Positions 41,625-51,330 of a stretch of DNA of 64,000 bases are shown here, one piece after another. The first letter of the stretch is position 1. Each line of letters starts with the position of its first letter. Both the position numbers and the translations under genes were made by a program. Source of the stretch: Ketobacter sp. (GTDB lineage Bacteria > Pseudomonadota > Gammaproteobacteria > Pseudomonadales > Ketobacteraceae); NCBI RefSeq assembly GCF_003671495.1, contig NZ_RCHN01000043.1, positions 62,001 through 126,000 of the forward strand, written 5' to 3'. The notes below the pieces were generated by a model, which did not search any database, had not been told where the DNA came from, and was given only the letters and a program-made list of their open reading frames with translations.

Positions 41625-43915
41625 TCGAGCACCAGGCGCCTGGCCTTGTGACGCTTTTTATGGGCGTACATGCGGTCATCGGCGAGGCGAATCCAGTGAT
41701 TGGCGTCCATCACCTCCACCTCTCCCAACGCCACCGCGCCATAGGACAAAGTGACCTGAAGCGGTTCTCCCCCCTCTGATTCTGTACCAATAAGCAGCGC
41801 TTCCAGTTTTTCCAGAAAGCGGTCCGACTCCCGCACATCGGTTTCCCGCAACAACAACAAAAACTCGTCGCCGGCGTAACGATAAAATCCATCGGTCTGG
41901 CGAATGTTCTGCCGCATACAGCGCGAGAACTCGATCAACACCTGATCCCCCGCCTCATGGCCATGGTTGTCGTTGACCGCTTTGAAATCATTAAGGTCGA
42001 TAAAGATCAGGCTGGCACTGGTTTGGTAACGTTGGAACAGCGCGATACATTCATCCAGATCGCTGATGGCATAGGGGCGACGGACGGCCATGGTCAACGG
42101 ATCAAATTTGGCCAGCTGCTCTAATTGCCGGTTACTTTGTTCCAGTTTTTCCCGCGCCATACGTTCATCCGTCACATCCCGTGCCATGCCCACCAGAAAC
42201 AGCAGATCTCCCTTGGCAGAACGCACCGGCACGCCTTCATCATGGATATAGCGCACCTTGCCTTCCTTGTCCCGAATCCGGTAATTCACGTTCCAGACAC
42301 CCTGACGATGGTTGGCCACCTCACTCTCCACCAACGCTCGATCCTCCGGCAGAATGGATTCCATAAAACTTTTGGGGTCGTGCAACAAACTGGCGATGGT
42401 GCGCCCCCACAGGCTTTCATAGCGATCGCTGACAAACATCACTTTTTCAATGCCGGGGGATGCCATCCACACCACCGCATTAACATGGTTGGCAATACTC
42501 TTGAACTTGGCTTCCGACGCCAACAGCTCCTCTTCGTACTGCTTGCGGTAGGAAATGTCTTCGATGATGGCGATCAGATATTCCGGGCGACCGCTTTCAT
42601 CCCTGTACACGGTCATGGTGAGCGTCACCCAGACATCCCGCGATCGACTGTCCAGCAGCCGCTTCTCAAAACGCAGATGTTCCACTTCATTGCTCAACAG
42701 CCGTTTCAGGGTCAGCCGGTTGGAATTGCGCTCCGACACCGGCGTCAGGTCATCCAACGACATCTCCTCCAGGGTAAGGCGCTCATATCCCAAAATTGAA
42801 GATAATTGCCGGTTCACCTTGATAAACCGCCCTTCGAGACTGATCTGGGCAATGCCCACCGGGGCCAACTCAAACGTGACCCGGAAATGCTGTTCCATCT
42901 GGATTGCGTGGCGCTCGATGCTTTCCACATTGGAGACATCCATCAGGTTTACGATGGCATAGCGTTTCTGCTCCACCTGATACAGGCCAATCAGCACCTC
43001 GACTTTTTTACTGTTGCCCTGCGCGGTGGCGATACTCACCGGATTGCGCATGGTTCTGGCACCTTCACTGTTAAAAAACAGTTGGCGATAGCCGGCATGG
43101 TCAACGCGATCGGATTCCGGCACAAAGACTTCCACCTGCCGCCCCACCAAGGCATCCGTATCACATTCCAACAGTTGCGCCGCCCCCTGGTTCGCCACCA
43201 GTATTTCACCGCTCTCTGCCACCACCAGAGTGGGATTCGGCGCTGCATCCAACAGCTTCTGACGGGAGGTGATATTTGATTGTTCCTGCAGGCGCCGTTG
43301 CAAACCAGCCACTGCCGCCGCGCACAGCAGGCAGAGCACGATCGTCAGCACCAGGCACAACAGCAGGATCAGGTTAAGAAAATCATCCCGCCGTTGCTCA
43401 CGCTGGACATCTTCACGCAGCAGCCCTGCCGCCTTGATCTGCAACTGGGCGATGAGCCCGCGCAAGGCTTCTGCTGCTGCCGCGTCATCCACGTGGACCT
43501 TCCTGTCGATTTCCTGCACCGGAACCTGCTGGTTATGAAGTTGACGCGCCATTTCCAGCTTGAGCTGATAGTCCCTGATGGTGCGTTCAATCCACCGGAC
43601 CTGGCTGGCCACCGGCTCTTCTGCGAACGCATTCCTGCTGTTCTGGAACATCATTTCCAGTCGCTTCAGGTTATCCAGGGTGGCGTTGTAATAGGGTTCC
43701 TCACCACGCAATACGTAGTTTTTGAAATTGTGAATAAAGCCGGAATAGCCAAGCTGGTGCAACAGCAGTGAAATGCGTGCCTGCGTGTCGAGGGTAGAGC
43801 GGAGTTGGGTCGTGGTCTCAACCTGCTGTTGCTGGAAGGTACGGCTCATCCAGAACGCCAGTAGCAGCGCACTGACCAATACGGCTCCTACAATGACAAC
43901 AGCCCTGGTTTTCAC
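41621..43915 (-). CDS. Membrane sensor diguanylate cyclase with three PAS domains
   Basis: A 764-residue sensor. Two membrane helices (about 5-25 and 180-205) flank a helical periplasmic sensor; three PAS/PAC modules follow (about 215-590), then a GGDEF domain. The active site reads AGDEF, a variant common in active cyclases, with DLNDFKAVNDNHGHEAGD and an intact inhibitory RxxD site (RQTD, five residues before). It should make cyclic-di-GMP. It lies 35 nt after a small periplasmic binding protein gene, suggesting that protein delivers the signal. Confidence 0.9.
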   Translation of the reverse strand: MKTRAVVIVGAVLVSALLLAFWMSRTFQQQQVETTTQLRSTLDTQARISLLLHQLGYSGFIHNFKNYVLRGEEPYYNATLDNLKRLEMMFQNSRNAFAEEPVASQVRWIERTIRDYQLKLEMARQLHNQQVPVQEIDRKVHVDDAAAAEALRGLIAQLQIKAAGLLREDVQREQRRDDFLNLILLLCLVLTIVLCLLCAAAVAGLQRRLQEQSNITSRQKLLDAAPNPTLVVAESGEILVANQGAAQLLECDTDALVGRQVEVFVPESDRVDHAGYRQLFFNSEGARTMRNPVSIATAQGNSKKVEVLIGLYQVEQKRYAIVNLMDVSNVESIERHAIQMEQHFRVTFELAPVGIAQISLEGRFIKVNRQLSSILGYERLTLEEMSLDDLTPVSERNSNRLTLKRLLSNEVEHLRFEKRLLDSRSRDVWVTLTMTVYRDESGRPEYLIAIIEDISYRKQYEEELLASEAKFKSIANHVNAVVWMASPGIEKVMFVSDRYESLWGRTIASLLHDPKSFMESILPEDRALVESEVANHRQGVWNVNYRIRDKEGKVRYIHDEGVPVRSAKGDLLFLVGMARDVTDERMAREKLEQSNRQLEQLAKFDPLTMAVRRPYAISDLDECIALFQRYQTSASLIFIDLNDFKAVNDNHGHEAGDQVLIEFSRCMRQNIRQTDGFYRYAGDEFLLLLRETDVRESDRFLEKLEALLIGTESEGGEPLQVTLSYGAVALGEVEVMDANHWIRLADDRMYAHKKRHKARRLVLD

Positions 43916-43950
43916 CGATGTTCATCCTTGATGCTGGAACGAAGGTCGCT

Positions 43951-44400
43951 CTATTGAATGGTCAACAGGACCTTAATGTTGGCCAGGTTTTGTGCCGACT
44001 GCAGTGATCTGACATCCACATAACCGATCATGTTCGGGTTGGAAGCAACGAATTCCAACACTTCGTTGTCACCGGAAACCGCAAACGGTGGCTGGCCGCG
44101 GCCGGTGAAGATCAACCGGGACCAATAGGAGTTCAATTGAGGCAAACTCTTTTTCACCACCTTCAGATAGAATTCTTCTTTCAACCCTTCCCGTTCCAAC
44201 TGATCCAATGGGATCACCTTGGTTCCATCGGGCAACTGACGGGTTTTTCCCAGAAAGATGCTGGCCACATCCTCCACACTGATTTCCCGGACGTCGTTGG
44301 CATTGTTAACAATAATCGCGAGTTCGCCGCTGGCCGAGGAGGCCGACTGGATGCCCCAAAAAAACAAACTCCAGATCAACAGCACTCTCTGCGCTCTCAT
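43951..44400 (-). CDS. Small PstS-like periplasmic binding protein
   Basis: A 149-residue exported protein (signal peptide ending SASSASG) similar to half-size phosphate-ABC-type substrate-binding proteins: ISVEDVASIFLGKTRQLPDGTKVIPLDQ and YWSRLIFTGRGQPP are typical. No ABC transporter genes are present. It sits between two GGDEF sensors in the same direction, so a sensory co-receptor role is inferred. The start MRAQRVL has AGAGGAAGAGG upstream. CACATATGTG (44491-44500) lies in its upstream region. Confidence 0.82.
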   Translation of the reverse strand: MRAQRVLLIWSLFFWGIQSASSASGELAIIVNNANDVREISVEDVASIFLGKTRQLPDGTKVIPLDQLEREGLKEEFYLKVVKKSLPQLNSYWSRLIFTGRGQPPFAVSGDNEVLEFVASNPNMIGYVDVRSLQSAQNLANIKVLLTIQ

Positions 44401-44534
44401 GTTGTTTCCTCTTCCTCTCATTGTTATCGGTTTCCCTGAACTCGCCCGCATTGACGGGCACATTTCTACCGGTCAACTCTAATAAAAGTACACATATGTG
44501 CTTTCTTCAATAATTACTTGCACTTATCCCAGTG

Positions 44535-46106
44535 CTAGCGAAACTGTTCAGCCTGGTTGTGGGTGCCCGCATCCGCCCCCTGCACAATGACGCAGTTACG
44601 ACCGGACCGTTTCGCGCTATACAGCCCGATGTCCGCCCGCTCCATGACGTCCTCAATGCTTTCCCGCTCATTGAGCATGATGGAAATGCCGATGCTGACG
44701 GTGAAGGCCACCGGCCGCTCCTCCAAGTCAAAGGTCTCTTCCATCCAGCGCTTGCGGATTCGCTCTGCCACCAGGTAGGCGCCCTGTTCCTCCGAGGACA
44801 CCAGAATGGCGCAGAATTCCTCACCCCCGATACGCCCCATCAAATCCTCTTCCCGCAGGTTTTGTTTGAGGATTTCGGCGAAGCGCCGCAGCACGTTGTC
44901 CCCCGCCTGGTGGCCATAACTGTCGTTGACGGCTTTGAAGTGATCCAGGTCCAGCATCAGCAACGCCATCGGCTGCTTGTAGCGCACCGCCCGCCGCAGT
45001 TCTTTATTGGCAAACTCAAAAAAGCTGCGGCGGTTGTACAGTCCGGTCAGGGAATCCGTGGTGGCCAGGCGCTCCAGCTCCTGCTGGATGCGCTTGCGCT
45101 GGGTGATGTCCATCACCGAAATAAAAACCGAACGGATGCCACCGAACTCCAGTTGACTGCCGGTGAGTGATGCCCAGAAGGTACGGTTACCCTGGGATTT
45201 CATCACCATTTCCGTTTCAAACACGTGCTCATCGTTCTGCACAGTGTCGATGAAGGTCATACGGTCTTCCGGCACGGACCAGAACTCCTTCGACTTCAGC
45301 TCCTCACAGACGATGGCTTCATTCAGGCCGAACAGGTTGTAAGCGCTGGCGTTGGCATACAGCACCGGGTACTCCTCGGCCAACTCCAGAATAAGAATGG
45401 GATAGGGTGCCGCATTGAGGATCGAGCGCATCCGCTCTTCGCTGCGCTGCAGCGCCATTTCCGCCAGCTTGCGATCGGTAATATCCTGCACAGTGCCGGT
45501 TTCGTGAACCGGACTGCTGGCTTCACCCAGCACCACCTGTCCTGCCAGGCGAATGTGTTTCTCAAACCCGTCTTTGCCGACAACACGGTGATCACATTGA
45601 TAGCTGCCACCCTGAAAATACGCCGACGCCACCACTTCCGTCACCCGGTCCAGGTCATCCGGGTGGATCAGGCTCTCATAATGGGGAATCTCTACTGCGG
45701 CTTCATCCAGGCCCAGCACCACCTTGGCTTCATTGGACCAGAAGGTCTCACCGGTTTCGAAATTGCGGGTCCAACTGCCGATGCGGGCGATGCGCTGGGC
45801 TTCGTGCAGACGCATATGAGCCCGATCCAGGTCCTCCTCCTTGTTGGCCAGAAGCTGCAGGAAATGGCTGCGCACCAACCACAACACCACGCCAAAAGCG
45901 GCCAACAGGAAGAACAGTATCCAGATCCAGTCGCTGGTGACAAAACCGCCAGCATCACCCTGTTCATACAGAATTTCTATGGTTTCTGCCCGGACACCGC
46001 CACTGAAAAAAGCCGCAAAGAGCCCGCCCACAGCCAATAACAGGCTGAAACTTTTATTATTTTTAGCTATCTTAGTGGTTAAATTATCGACCTTGCTGTG
46101 TGACAA
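44535..46106 (-). CDS. PAS-PAS-GGDEF diguanylate cyclase
   Basis: A 523-residue membrane protein with an N-terminal signal-like helix (about 18-40), a second helix (about 60-80), two PAS modules (about 95-345) and a GGDEF domain with GGEEF active site, DLDHFKAVNDSYGHQAGD and inhibitory RxxD site (REED). It should synthesise cyclic-di-GMP. The start is TTG with GGGAG upstream; an ATG at 46113 is out of frame. It precedes the binding protein and second GGDEF gene on the same strand, perhaps with a separate promoter in the 134-nt gap. Confidence 0.88.
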   Translation of the reverse strand: MSHSKVDNLTTKIAKNNKSFSLLLAVGGLFAAFFSGGVRAETIEILYEQGDAGGFVTSDWIWILFFLLAAFGVVLWLVRSHFLQLLANKEEDLDRAHMRLHEAQRIARIGSWTRNFETGETFWSNEAKVVLGLDEAAVEIPHYESLIHPDDLDRVTEVVASAYFQGGSYQCDHRVVGKDGFEKHIRLAGQVVLGEASSPVHETGTVQDITDRKLAEMALQRSEERMRSILNAAPYPILILELAEEYPVLYANASAYNLFGLNEAIVCEELKSKEFWSVPEDRMTFIDTVQNDEHVFETEMVMKSQGNRTFWASLTGSQLEFGGIRSVFISVMDITQRKRIQQELERLATTDSLTGLYNRRSFFEFANKELRRAVRYKQPMALLMLDLDHFKAVNDSYGHQAGDNVLRRFAEILKQNLREEDLMGRIGGEEFCAILVSSEEQGAYLVAERIRKRWMEETFDLEERPVAFTVSIGISIMLNERESIEDVMERADIGLYSAKRSGRNCVIVQGADAGTHNQAEQFR

Positions 46107-46295
46107 AACGCATTAGGCTCCCAGCGTTCGACGGCGGATTCATTCAGTATAGTCAACGCTGCCAATACAACCCGATATCCGTAAGCCATTTTCATGCTTG
46201 GGATTTCAACGATGGTGGTGGAGCCAAGGTCACGAAAACGGCAAACGAATCCCGTACCCTGTATCAGCGACGCGCGACACAAGGCTGCCTTATCA

Positions 46296-47540
46296 ATGAA
46301 ACGCTTTTTGCCCCTTTGGATCCTGCTGTACACGCTGACAGGCAACAGCTTGGCCAACGAAGCCGAACCCGATGAGCCCGCACCGGCTCCAGTGGAACCC
46401 CATTCCCAGAGCACAGAACCGGTCACCGTCAGCGGCGAGGATGAGCCGCCACCGGATCAGGCCCAGCCCATTACCCTTCTGAAGAACACCATCGCCCCTG
46501 GCACGTTCCGCACCCTGCATTGGTCTCCGGGGCTGTCCATGACCAGCCTGAATACCCCGGTGCCGGTGCTGGTGGCCCACGGTGTCAAGCCTGGGCCGGT
46601 GATGTGCCTGACAGCGGCAATCCACGGTGACGAGCTGAATGGCATTGAGATCGTGCGCCGGGTGCTGCATCAGCTGGAACCGGACAACCTGCGGGGCACG
46701 GTCATCGGCATGCCCATCGTCAACCTGGACGGCTTTCGCCGGGCCTCCCGCTATATGAGTGATCGGCGGGATCTGAATCGGTACTTCCCGGGCAACCCCT
46801 CAGGCAGCTACGCATCAAGGGTGGCTCATTCCCTCTTCCATAAGGTGATCCTGCACTGTGACTATTTGCTGGACATCCATACCGGCTCGTTCCTGCGCAC
46901 CAACCTGCCGCAATTGCGGGGCAACCTCACCAACCCGATGATTCTGGAATTCAGCCGCCATTTTGGCGGTATGGGTGTACTGCACCATGGTGGGGGCGGC
47001 GGCACGTTGCGTAAAGCCGCAGCCGATGCCGGCATTCCCGCCATCACCATGGAAACCGGCGGCCCCCACTCCCTGGATCAGGAAGCCGTGTCCCATGGGG
47101 TGAAAGGGGTGAAGAACCTGCTGCACAACCTGGACATGTATAAAACCGTGCGCCTGTGGTTGATTCCCCAACCGGTGTTCTATCAGTCTACGTGGGTGCG
47201 TTCCAACCAGGGGGGCATCATGCTCTCCAAAGTGGAACTGGATGAGAAGGTGAAGAAGGGACAGCTCCTGGGCAAGGTCATCGACCCCATTACCAACACC
47301 AGCAGTGACATCATTTCACCGCTGGATGGTATCGTTCTGGGTAAGGCGTTGGATCAGGTGGTCAGCCCCGGTTTTGCCACCTTCCACATCGGCATCATCG
47401 CCACAGAAGCACAGCTGTCCGAGCCCATTCCCGCCAAGGTGACAGAGCCGGAGCTGGAGAGCGAGAACGGCGACTCCATGAGTTCCCCGCCCATCGCACC
47501 CACCGAATCCGCTGAGCCGTTCCAGGATATGGACAGCTAA
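46296..47540 (+). CDS. Secreted succinylglutamate desuccinylase/aspartoacylase family protein
   Basis: A 414-residue exported protein (signal peptide MKRFLPLWILLYTLTGNSLA). A Pro/Glu-rich spacer leads to a zinc amidohydrolase of the AstE/AspA family: metal ligands in IHGDELNG (His, Glu) and DIHTG (His), and RRDLNRYFPG for substrate. The C-terminal part (IMLSKVELDEKVKKGQLLGKV ... GFATFHIG) is a lipoyl-like beta-barrel typical of the family. The tail is acidic. Unlike AstE it is exported, so it probably acts on periplasmic or cell-wall amides. Confidence 0.87.
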   Translation: MKRFLPLWILLYTLTGNSLANEAEPDEPAPAPVEPHSQSTEPVTVSGEDEPPPDQAQPITLLKNTIAPGTFRTLHWSPGLSMTSLNTPVPVLVAHGVKPGPVMCLTAAIHGDELNGIEIVRRVLHQLEPDNLRGTVIGMPIVNLDGFRRASRYMSDRRDLNRYFPGNPSGSYASRVAHSLFHKVILHCDYLLDIHTGSFLRTNLPQLRGNLTNPMILEFSRHFGGMGVLHHGGGGGTLRKAAADAGIPAITMETGGPHSLDQEAVSHGVKGVKNLLHNLDMYKTVRLWLIPQPVFYQSTWVRSNQGGIMLSKVELDEKVKKGQLLGKVIDPITNTSSDIISPLDGIVLGKALDQVVSPGFATFHIGIIATEAQLSEPIPAKVTEPELESENGDSMSSPPIAPTESAEPFQDMDS

Positions 47541-47543
47541 GGA

Positions 47544-48155
47544 TTATTTGCCCAGGAGGAAGTTCACCACCTCGAACAATTCCTCTTCGGAGCCGGCCAT
47601 CTTCACCGTGGTGGTGTACTGGCCATTGACCATGAAAGCCGGTACGCCACGAATCTGGTACTGGCCGTAGATCTTGCCTGCGGTGTTGGTCTTGGTTTCC
47701 ACGGTGTTGTCGGTCCAGGCTGCGTTGATTTCAGCTTCGCTCACTCCGAGGCCCTGCAACGCGTCAAAGGCGCTTTTGGGGCCGTCCACGGTTTTATTCT
47801 GGCCATGCAGATAATCGAACACCACCGGCATGGCCCGATCCACCAGATCCAGCTTTTCAATCACATAATACAAACGGCCCAGATCGCGGAACTTGGCGTT
47901 CCAGGTGGCAGGCACCCGGCTGAACTGCACCGCCTCGGGCTTGCTCTCCAACCATTTTTCCACCAGCGGCTCCACGTGATTACAGTGCGGGCAGCCAAAG
48001 CTGAAAAACTCCACCACTGTATTGGGTTGGTGCTTAGTATCAGGCACTTTCTGATAGTGAACGCCCTCCACATAACGCTCCAGACTGAACGCCCACGCAC
48101 TGGAACACAGGAGGCTCATTACCAAGATCACCACACTTTGCTTTATTGTTTTCAT
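47544..48155 (-). CDS. dsbA: Thiol:disulfide interchange protein DsbA
   Basis: A 203-residue periplasmic oxidoreductase that introduces disulfides. Signal peptide ends SSAWA; the active site is CPHC at 55-58 (FFSFGCPHCNHVEP) in a thioredoxin fold with the helical insert, and the cis-Pro loop RGVPAF. Length and motif match DsbA. Its stop faces the aspartoacylase stop 3 nt away. Confidence 0.95.
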   Translation of the reverse strand: MKTIKQSVVILVMSLLCSSAWAFSLERYVEGVHYQKVPDTKHQPNTVVEFFSFGCPHCNHVEPLVEKWLESKPEAVQFSRVPATWNAKFRDLGRLYYVIEKLDLVDRAMPVVFDYLHGQNKTVDGPKSAFDALQGLGVSEAEINAAWTDNTVETKTNTAGKIYGQYQIRGVPAFMVNGQYTTTVKMAGSEEELFEVVNFLLGK

Positions 48156-48340
48156 ATCCGATCCATCACCTTGTTTGTTTCATAAACTCATAATCGGTTA
48201 GTGCCCAGTAGCATATCAGCTTGTTATGACAAGCCCAACTTTATGATATTCATACTGAATCCTGCCTAAAAATTGATGGAACGCAAGCCACGAAGCCACA
48301 GATTCCACCTATACTGATATTGGATTAATGAAGGTAGCTT

Positions 48341-49342
48341 ATGTTCAGTATTCGTCGCCAGGTGGCCAAATTCACGTCCCGAGTGGTGCACAATCGGGCT
48401 CATATTCTGCAGGACCTGCGCCTGGCAGCGCACCACGCCTGGACCTTGCCATTCCTGGCCACTCCCTGGAACGCGGAAGCCCTGACCCAGTCCGAGCTCC
48501 ATCCCGGCAGTTACAACAACTGGGGCGACATCATCAACCTGAGCCTGCAGACCCTGGTGCCCATGGAGCGCCGGACCTACAGCCCGGGCACCATCGGTTG
48601 CTATCCGGAACACTATGCCAGCACCGCCGGACGGGAGAAATGGTTCTTCATCAACGGCATCTGCACCTCACCACCCATCGCCATCTTGAACGGCCTGGAA
48701 CTGGCAAAAGCCTTTCACCGCCCCATCCACCTGATCCACACCCCCACCTATGGCGCAGTATGGGACCTGTGGGATTCCATCACCGCCCGCACCCTGCGCA
48801 AGGATGGCAAACTGTCCCGCCCGGCCTACGACGTGGTGAAAGAGGCGCTGGCCCACCACGACAAGGTGGTGTTGATCGGCCACTCCCAGGGCACCATCGT
48901 CAGCAGTTACATCGCCCGCAAATTACTCAAGGACAAGCGCTACCGCCATCACGCCCCCAAACTGGAGATCTACTGCATCGCCGGGGTGGCGGACAGCTTT
49001 CGCATCGATCCGGAATTGAGCGAGCACTTCGGTCGTGGCGTACCTTATGTGGAACACTTCGCCAACGGTATGGACTTCTTCTGCCGCATCGGAGTCTTGG
49101 CCCATCTGGAACACACTGCCGGCGCGGTGTTCAGCATCCCGGACCGCACCGGACACCTGCTCAACGATCATTACCTTCCCGGTATCTGGCGGGGGGAATA
49201 CTGCAACCAGAAATCCCGGCTGTTCAAATACATCGACGGCAACTCACCGGCTTCCACCGACTACGCCCGCCATGATCTCAACAAGGCTTCCACCCAGCCT
49301 CCGCCGCTGGTTACCCCGCTTCGCAAGGCCGCTAATCACTAG
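48341..49342 (+). CDS. Alpha/beta-hydrolase-like protein
   Basis: A 333-residue protein with a lipase-type nucleophile elbow GHSQG (VVLIGHSQGTIVSSYIARK) and a candidate Asp/His pair downstream (LAHLEHTAG; TGHLLNDHYLPG). No signal peptide. It resembles uncharacterised cytoplasmic hydrolases; substrate unknown. It converges on a patatin gene with an 11-bp overlap, so two putative lipid hydrolases end tail to tail. Confidence 0.75.
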   Translation: MFSIRRQVAKFTSRVVHNRAHILQDLRLAAHHAWTLPFLATPWNAEALTQSELHPGSYNNWGDIINLSLQTLVPMERRTYSPGTIGCYPEHYASTAGREKWFFINGICTSPPIAILNGLELAKAFHRPIHLIHTPTYGAVWDLWDSITARTLRKDGKLSRPAYDVVKEALAHHDKVVLIGHSQGTIVSSYIARKLLKDKRYRHHAPKLEIYCIAGVADSFRIDPELSEHFGRGVPYVEHFANGMDFFCRIGVLAHLEHTAGAVFSIPDRTGHLLNDHYLPGIWRGEYCNQKSRLFKYIDGNSPASTDYARHDLNKASTQPPPLVTPLRKAANH

Positions 49343-50483
49343 CCATAAAGGCTTCAATTTCAGCGGCTTTCGCCATCCCGTCGTGATACCCCAGGGCGAT
49401 CAGCTCCTGACAAAATCGCCGCTCAAACAGCAGATAGCTGAGAATACTGGAGCCGGAACTGCGGGTAGCGCCGATGCCGTGCAGAAACACCCGGATGCTG
49501 ACCGGCAACACATGCAGGTATTTGGACGCGATCCGGTCCAGGCATTGGGAAGGGGAGATCACCAGGCTGTCAATGGGATGCAGTGAAGACTGGTATTTGG
49601 CCCGCACATTGGGCGGGATCACCGACAGCATATCGTTGATGCGCTCCATTCGCTCCACATCGTACTCCAAGCTGTCCAGGAATATGCTGTTCATGAGGTG
49701 GCCGCTGATCTGGGCCAATGACGGATAGTCATCCAGCGGACGTTGCACCTGGGGCGCGGAGCGGTTACCGCTGACACCCACCACCAGAATCTTGCGCGCC
49801 CCCAGGTGCAGCGCCGGGCTGAGGGGTGCCAGTTGCCGCACCGCGCCATCACCGAAATACTCCCGGTTGATGCGCACCGCCGGAAACACCATGGGAATGG
49901 CCGAGGATGCCATCAGGTGCTCCAGTTTCAGGTGCGTGCGCAGGCCGATGCGCTGAAACCGTTTCCAGGCGCTGATATCCGGTGACCCCTGAAAAAAAGC
50001 CACCGAATGTCCGGAGCTGTAGCCGGATGCCGTTACCGAAATGGCCCGCAGAAACCCGTCATCAATGGCCTGCTGCAGATGATCAAAACGGATCATTTTG
50101 CCCAGCAGATTCGCCAGGGGTTCGTTGTCCAGCAGCGAAGACCGGTTGCGGGAGGCAAACAGCAGACTGGCCACCCAGCGCATGGCATTGCTGAACACCC
50201 CCACCGGATCGGAACGATAGACCTGCTGCGGGCGAAAAGACTTCCACACGCTCTCGATGTTGTATACGGCATTACGGTAATTGTCGGCGTGAGAGGCCAG
50301 TGCCACCGCATTGATGGCGCCGGCGGAGGTCCCCGAGATGATGCCAAAGGGATTGCGGGTGGATTCCGGCATTATGTCGGCGATGGCCTTGAGCACCCCC
50401 ACCTGGTAGGCCGCGCGGGCGCCGCCACCGGAAAGAACCAGGGCACTGTGCAGGTGGGTGGTGGTTGATTTGATTTTTCGCAT
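49332..50483 (-). CDS. Patatin-like phospholipase
   Basis: A 383-residue patatin-family acyl hydrolase. The oxyanion glycine loop SGGGARAAYQVGVL, the nucleophile motif GTSAG (Ser) and the catalytic Asp in FGDGA (DGA motif) are all present, so it should be an active serine lipase or phospholipase. There is no signal peptide. The C-terminal 100 residues are helical and family-specific. Confidence 0.92.
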   Translation of the reverse strand: MRKIKSTTTHLHSALVLSGGGARAAYQVGVLKAIADIMPESTRNPFGIISGTSAGAINAVALASHADNYRNAVYNIESVWKSFRPQQVYRSDPVGVFSNAMRWVASLLFASRNRSSLLDNEPLANLLGKMIRFDHLQQAIDDGFLRAISVTASGYSSGHSVAFFQGSPDISAWKRFQRIGLRTHLKLEHLMASSAIPMVFPAVRINREYFGDGAVRQLAPLSPALHLGARKILVVGVSGNRSAPQVQRPLDDYPSLAQISGHLMNSIFLDSLEYDVERMERINDMLSVIPPNVRAKYQSSLHPIDSLVISPSQCLDRIASKYLHVLPVSIRVFLHGIGATRSSGSSILSYLLFERRFCQELIALGYHDGMAKAAEIEAFMASD

Positions 50484-50609
50484 ACTACAGGTTACAGATC
50501 ACAGTTTCCGACGGCTAACGGCTGCCGGACACAGCCGATACCTTAACTGTAGCAGGAACTGGTACACTATCGTGGATCTATTATCAGGGCAGCTATCAGT
50601 GGAGCAGTT

Positions 50610-51254
50610 ATGAGCACAACCCATTTAATCCTGATCCGGCACGGGCAAATCCAGGCCAACGTGGACAAACGCTGGCACGGCTGGACCGACAGCGCCCTCA
50701 CCCAGACCGGAATCAGCCAGGCGGAACGGGTCGCCGAACGCATCCAAAGGGAGCATCCGGACGTGAGCGCCATCTACGCCAGCCCCCTGCAACGCACCTT
50801 CAACACAGCCCGTAAGATCGCCGACATCCTGCAACTGGACGTGATTGAAGAGCCCGGCATCAAGGAATACGGCATCGGCGTATGGGAAGGGGAAACCTTT
50901 AGCGACCTGCACAAGAAGTTCAATTTCTTCAACCAGGTCAATGCCGACCCGGACTACGCGCCTGACCAGGGCGAATCCATTGCCCAGGTGGGCGATCGGG
51001 TCAGCACCGCCCTGCAATCCTTCCTCAGCCGCCACCCGGGCGAGAAAGTGGTTGCGGTGAGTCACGGTGCCGCCCTGGCGCTGGGACTGGCGGGCCTGTT
51101 CGACAACGACTGGTATGCCTGGGACAAGTACCACTTCCTCAACACCTCGGTCACCGAAGTGGCCATCGGCCAGGAGCCCAAACTGCTGCGCTTCAACTGC
51201 GTGGCCCATCTGGAAGGACTGGATTCTGCCCTGAACAGCATGCAACTCAAGTAG
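50610..51254 (+). CDS. Histidine phosphatase family protein
   Basis: A 214-residue phosphoglycerate-mutase-like phosphatase. The phospho-histidine motif is LILIRHGQIQAN, with Arg in YASPLQRTFNTARKIAD, Glu-rich GIKEYGIGVWEGETF and the second catalytic His in AVSHGAALAL. The reaction is probably phosphomonoester hydrolysis; substrate unknown. It has its own promoter region and is followed by a bidirectional terminator. Confidence 0.9.
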   Translation: MSTTHLILIRHGQIQANVDKRWHGWTDSALTQTGISQAERVAERIQREHPDVSAIYASPLQRTFNTARKIADILQLDVIEEPGIKEYGIGVWEGETFSDLHKKFNFFNQVNADPDYAPDQGESIAQVGDRVSTALQSFLSRHPGEKVVAVSHGAALALGLAGLFDNDWYAWDKYHFLNTSVTEVAIGQEPKLLRFNCVAHLEGLDSALNSMQLK

Positions 51255-51284
51255 ACCCAGGCTCAAACCGAAACACCGCACATT

Positions 51285-51309
51285 AAAAAAGGCGCCCCGA
51301 GGCGCCTTT
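51285..51309. terminator. Bidirectional intrinsic terminator
   Basis: Six As, GGCGCC, loop CCGA, GGCGCC, then TTT. It serves the histidine phosphatase gene on the plus strand and, with the six-A run, speD on the minus strand. Confidence 0.85.
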
Positions 51310-51330
51310 CATTCCACCGCTCAAGCTGTG

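Noticed and set aside
44491..44500. CACATATGTG palindrome upstream of the small binding protein
   Set aside because: Ten-base palindromes of this composition are expected by chance and no regulator is linked; kept only as a remark.
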